A stretch of 12,094 nucleotides of DNA from an uncultured Verrucomicrobiota bacterium (GTDB taxonomy: Bacteria; Verrucomicrobiota; Verrucomicrobiae; Opitutales; Opitutaceae), in NCBI GenBank assembly GCA_946481225.1, contig CAMLNJ010000035.1:1-12094 (forward strand). Reading direction: 5' to 3'. Each line of letters starts with the position of its first letter. The stretch's first letter is position 1. The notes beneath the pieces are model-generated. The model was given only the letters and a program-made list of their open reading frames with translations. It had not been told where the DNA came from and did no database searches. Shown here piece after piece: positions 11,801 to 12,094 of the stretch. Both the position numbers and the translations under genes were made by a program.

Positions 11801-12094
11801 AGTTGCAGGTGCTGGGTGGCGCCGTCGAGGTGCAGGGCCTGGCCGCCGCTGCGGCCGGGGACGAAGGCGGGGCGGCCGGCGGCGAGGGCGTTGTTGCCCT
11901 GGCCGGAGGAGTCGAGGGTGTCGCCGTCGAGGGCGAGCTGCGTGAGGGGGCGCGCGCCGGTGCGCGGGACGCGTTGGAGGTAAGAGAGCGGGGATGCGTT
12001 GTCGCGGTAGGCGACGCCAGCCGGGGTGAGGCCGCCGCTGTCGTAGGTCATCTGGCGCATGTATTCGACGCGGCTGTAGACGGCGTAGCGCTCG
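8797..12094 (-). CDS. LamG / Ig-like / autotransporter-type beta-strand-repeat exoprotein; 5' end beyond window
   Basis: The frame is open through the right edge: codons upstream of the ATG at 12060 read ERYAVYSRVEY and look coding, so 12060 is an internal Met and the true start and any signal peptide are outside. Numbering from that Met (1087 residues to the TAG): an unassigned tail of an upstream domain (about 1-38); LamG (39-235, LDGATQHLQLP, WQRIFDFGHDTSRY, DDVRIADYAF); an Ig-like putative-Ig/cadherin-like domain (238-328, LQVAADGTLSGTPGYGDDG); then a long parallel-beta region (333-935) opening with GTWLVDADGQWDTVANWSS and carrying autotransporter-associated repeats such as LTKNGAGRLVLVAANIFTG, VKTGSGVWTLTQANTYTG and NVQAGTLRVEG; and a C-terminal module (940-1087) with ADADGDGLANALEWILGGDP and a final FLRLRVVVE. 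No autotransporter beta-barrel is present at the C-terminus. It is probably a beta-helical surface or secreted protein; the enzymatic or binding function depends on the missing N-terminus. Confidence 0.9.
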   Translation of the reverse strand, partial: ERYAVYSRVEYMRQMTYDSGGLTPAGVAYRDNASPLSYLQRVPRTGARPLTQLALDGDTLDSSGQGNNALAAGRPAFVPGRSGGQALHLDGATQHLQLPPDVASSSSFSFAAWVYWDGGANWQRIFDFGHDTSRYAFLTPSATGGYLRFATRNNGSEQTVQMSSALPVGQWSHVAVTLSGGTARLYLNGAQVASGAFSITPSQLSADLNYIGKSRFTADPLFSGLIDDVRIADYAFSPAQIAAMQGANTAPQFSATTIPGGSATQNQPYSGTLAAAASDADVGDTLVFAKVSGPAWLQVAADGTLSGTPGYGDDGLQEFVVSVTDSTGASDSAVLTVTMPVVIGNGTWLVDADGQWDTVANWSSSFPANGVGASANFSTLNISADRAVTLDRTRALGSLSFGDTTGAQNWTLAAVAGASLILDTGTTASPTVAVNQNTAVLSVPLEGERGFTKGGNGTLVLAGGGSLSGTLNIDSESTSVAQGAVRVVHPDAISDVSLIQIRNNNSGSSTLELSAALGDIATSAAVSLAGRGNTVPAIRNLSGFNTLGPVTVQIGGSNYLFQSDSGILALGGVTSNATGARTLTFSGAGDFEIEGVIANGNATTGVSLTKNGAGRLVLVAANIFTGNVTIGGGTLSVLEPAALYAGAWNNTAVLTVNAGGVLELDRWGYGIANATYRTQALGGLSYNPARFVINGGTVRFTGGAAGAPQNPAEAPYGPGFTIGASGATLDAAKPGDIWTVKNDSRGGGAIASASSGTLTLAGIGDGVFDKVLPGAGGLVKTGSGVWTLTQANTYTGATNVQAGTLRVEGSTASGAVTVQSGAALAGTGVLGGPVSILSGGILAPGSAGVGTLRFSGDLTLASDSVTRIELDPVAGTRDQVDVAGALALGGTLAVTKLGGSVAAGDAFPLFAAGARSGSFSTFDLPDLGPGLGWDGSTLATDGTLRVVAAALPDFAAWAAQQSLPAGASAAAADADGDGLANALEWILGGDPLSSDAAARSPVLALRALTAAEYPAAVEGRAYLTLGARVRRVRPGATLIPEGSVTLGGLGTPESASAVAQVGEPVADGDFDVITYVFTTPIEDSPTRSAFLRLRVVVE
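8800..9243 (-). other. C-terminal DADGDG module of the beta-strand-repeat protein
   Basis: Residues 940-1087: LPDFAAWAAQQ lead, ADADGDGLANALEWILGGDP, then a beta-rich tail of about 105 residues ending SAFLRLRVVVE. It has the same layout as the module at 3710-4090. The Asp pattern suggests calcium binding. Confidence 0.6.
9241..11064 (-). repeat. Beta-strand repeat region (autotransporter-associated repeats)
   Basis: At least three clear copies of the (L/F)xKxGxGxLxLxxxNxxxGxxxIxxGTLxV pattern, at about residues 439-474, 597-626 and 767-797, are embedded in Gly/Ala/Thr/Val-rich strands. Copies are diverged rather than nearly identical. The pattern predicts a right-handed beta-helix. In classical autotransporters it precedes a membrane barrel, which is absent here. 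Confidence 0.75.
11077..11349 (-). other. Ig-like (putative Ig / cadherin-like) domain
   Basis: Residues 238-328: APQFSATTIPGGSATQNQPY, SDADVGDTLVFAKVSGPAWL, DGTLSGTPGYGDDG and FVVSVTDSTGASDSAVLTVT. This is the standard pattern of extracellular spacer Ig-like domains. Confidence 0.75.
11356..11946 (-). other. LamG (jellyroll) domain of the beta-strand-repeat protein
   Basis: Residues 39-235, related to the two LamG copies in the 3710-8254 protein (shared FDFG, WSHVAVTLSG, LYLNGxQVA-type strand, DPLFSGLIDDVRI). This shows a module shared across the two mosaic genes. Confidence 0.75.

Noticed and set aside
11990..12060. Treating ATG 12060 as the true start of the beta-strand-repeat protein
   Set aside because: The frame remains open and protein-like to the window edge (ERYAVYSRVEY), and no signal peptide follows 12060 although the protein has only extracellular-type domains.
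1..12094. tRNA, rRNA, insertion sequence, integrase or attachment sites
   Set aside because: I looked for cloverleaf-like segments, transposase or integrase motifs and terminal repeats and found none that stand up. The gaps are short and explained by the hairpins listed.

Overview
The window is high-GC DNA whose genes all lie on the minus strand, so transcription runs from high to low coordinates. It holds four large genes for exported proteins. Two are glycoside hydrolases: a GH51 alpha-L-arabinofuranosidase cut by the left edge, and a complete GH31 enzyme. Two are giant mosaic surface or secreted proteins: a 1514-residue HExxH/ricin/discoidin/FN3/LamG protein, and a LamG/Ig-like/autotransporter-type beta-strand-repeat protein cut by the right edge. 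The content points to a polysaccharide-degrading member of the Verrucomicrobiota, most like the Opitutaceae. The reasons are the GC content, the large LamG and beta-strand-repeat exoproteins, and the C-terminal DxDGDG-containing module ending in an FLxxRV-type strand. This placement is inferred from gene content and no marker gene is present.

Layout, left to right (each gene reads leftward): GH51 at 1-899 (3' end missing); a gap at 900-1141 with a good minus-strand intrinsic terminator for the GH31 gene (991-1025) and two adjoining hairpins in the GH51 leader (936-975); GH31 at 1142-3511; a gap at 3512-3709 with a 10-bp palindrome; the multidomain HExxH/lectin protein at 3710-8254; a 542-bp non-coding gap at 8255-8796 with a candidate promoter (8320-8348), a 9-base homopolymer and several inverted repeats; the beta-strand-repeat protein at 8797-12094 (5' end missing).

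How the genes may work together (inference): the GH51 and GH31 enzymes both carry signal peptides and are the kinds of enzyme that debranch arabinose- and alpha-glycosyl-decorated hemicelluloses outside the cytoplasm. The two mosaic proteins carry sugar-binding folds (ricin trefoil, two discoidin/CBM32-like domains, three LamG jellyrolls between them). They end in the same type of C-terminal module, so they may share an export or surface-attachment route. A plausible picture is a cell-surface polysaccharide binding and degradation locus, but no SusC/D-like, TonB or regulator gene is visible here.

The least explained part is the N-terminal domain of the 3710-8254 protein, which has a metzincin-like HESSHWFGTGT motif lacking the usual third zinc ligand position. 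All three start codons inside the window lack a recognisable Shine-Dalgarno sequence.
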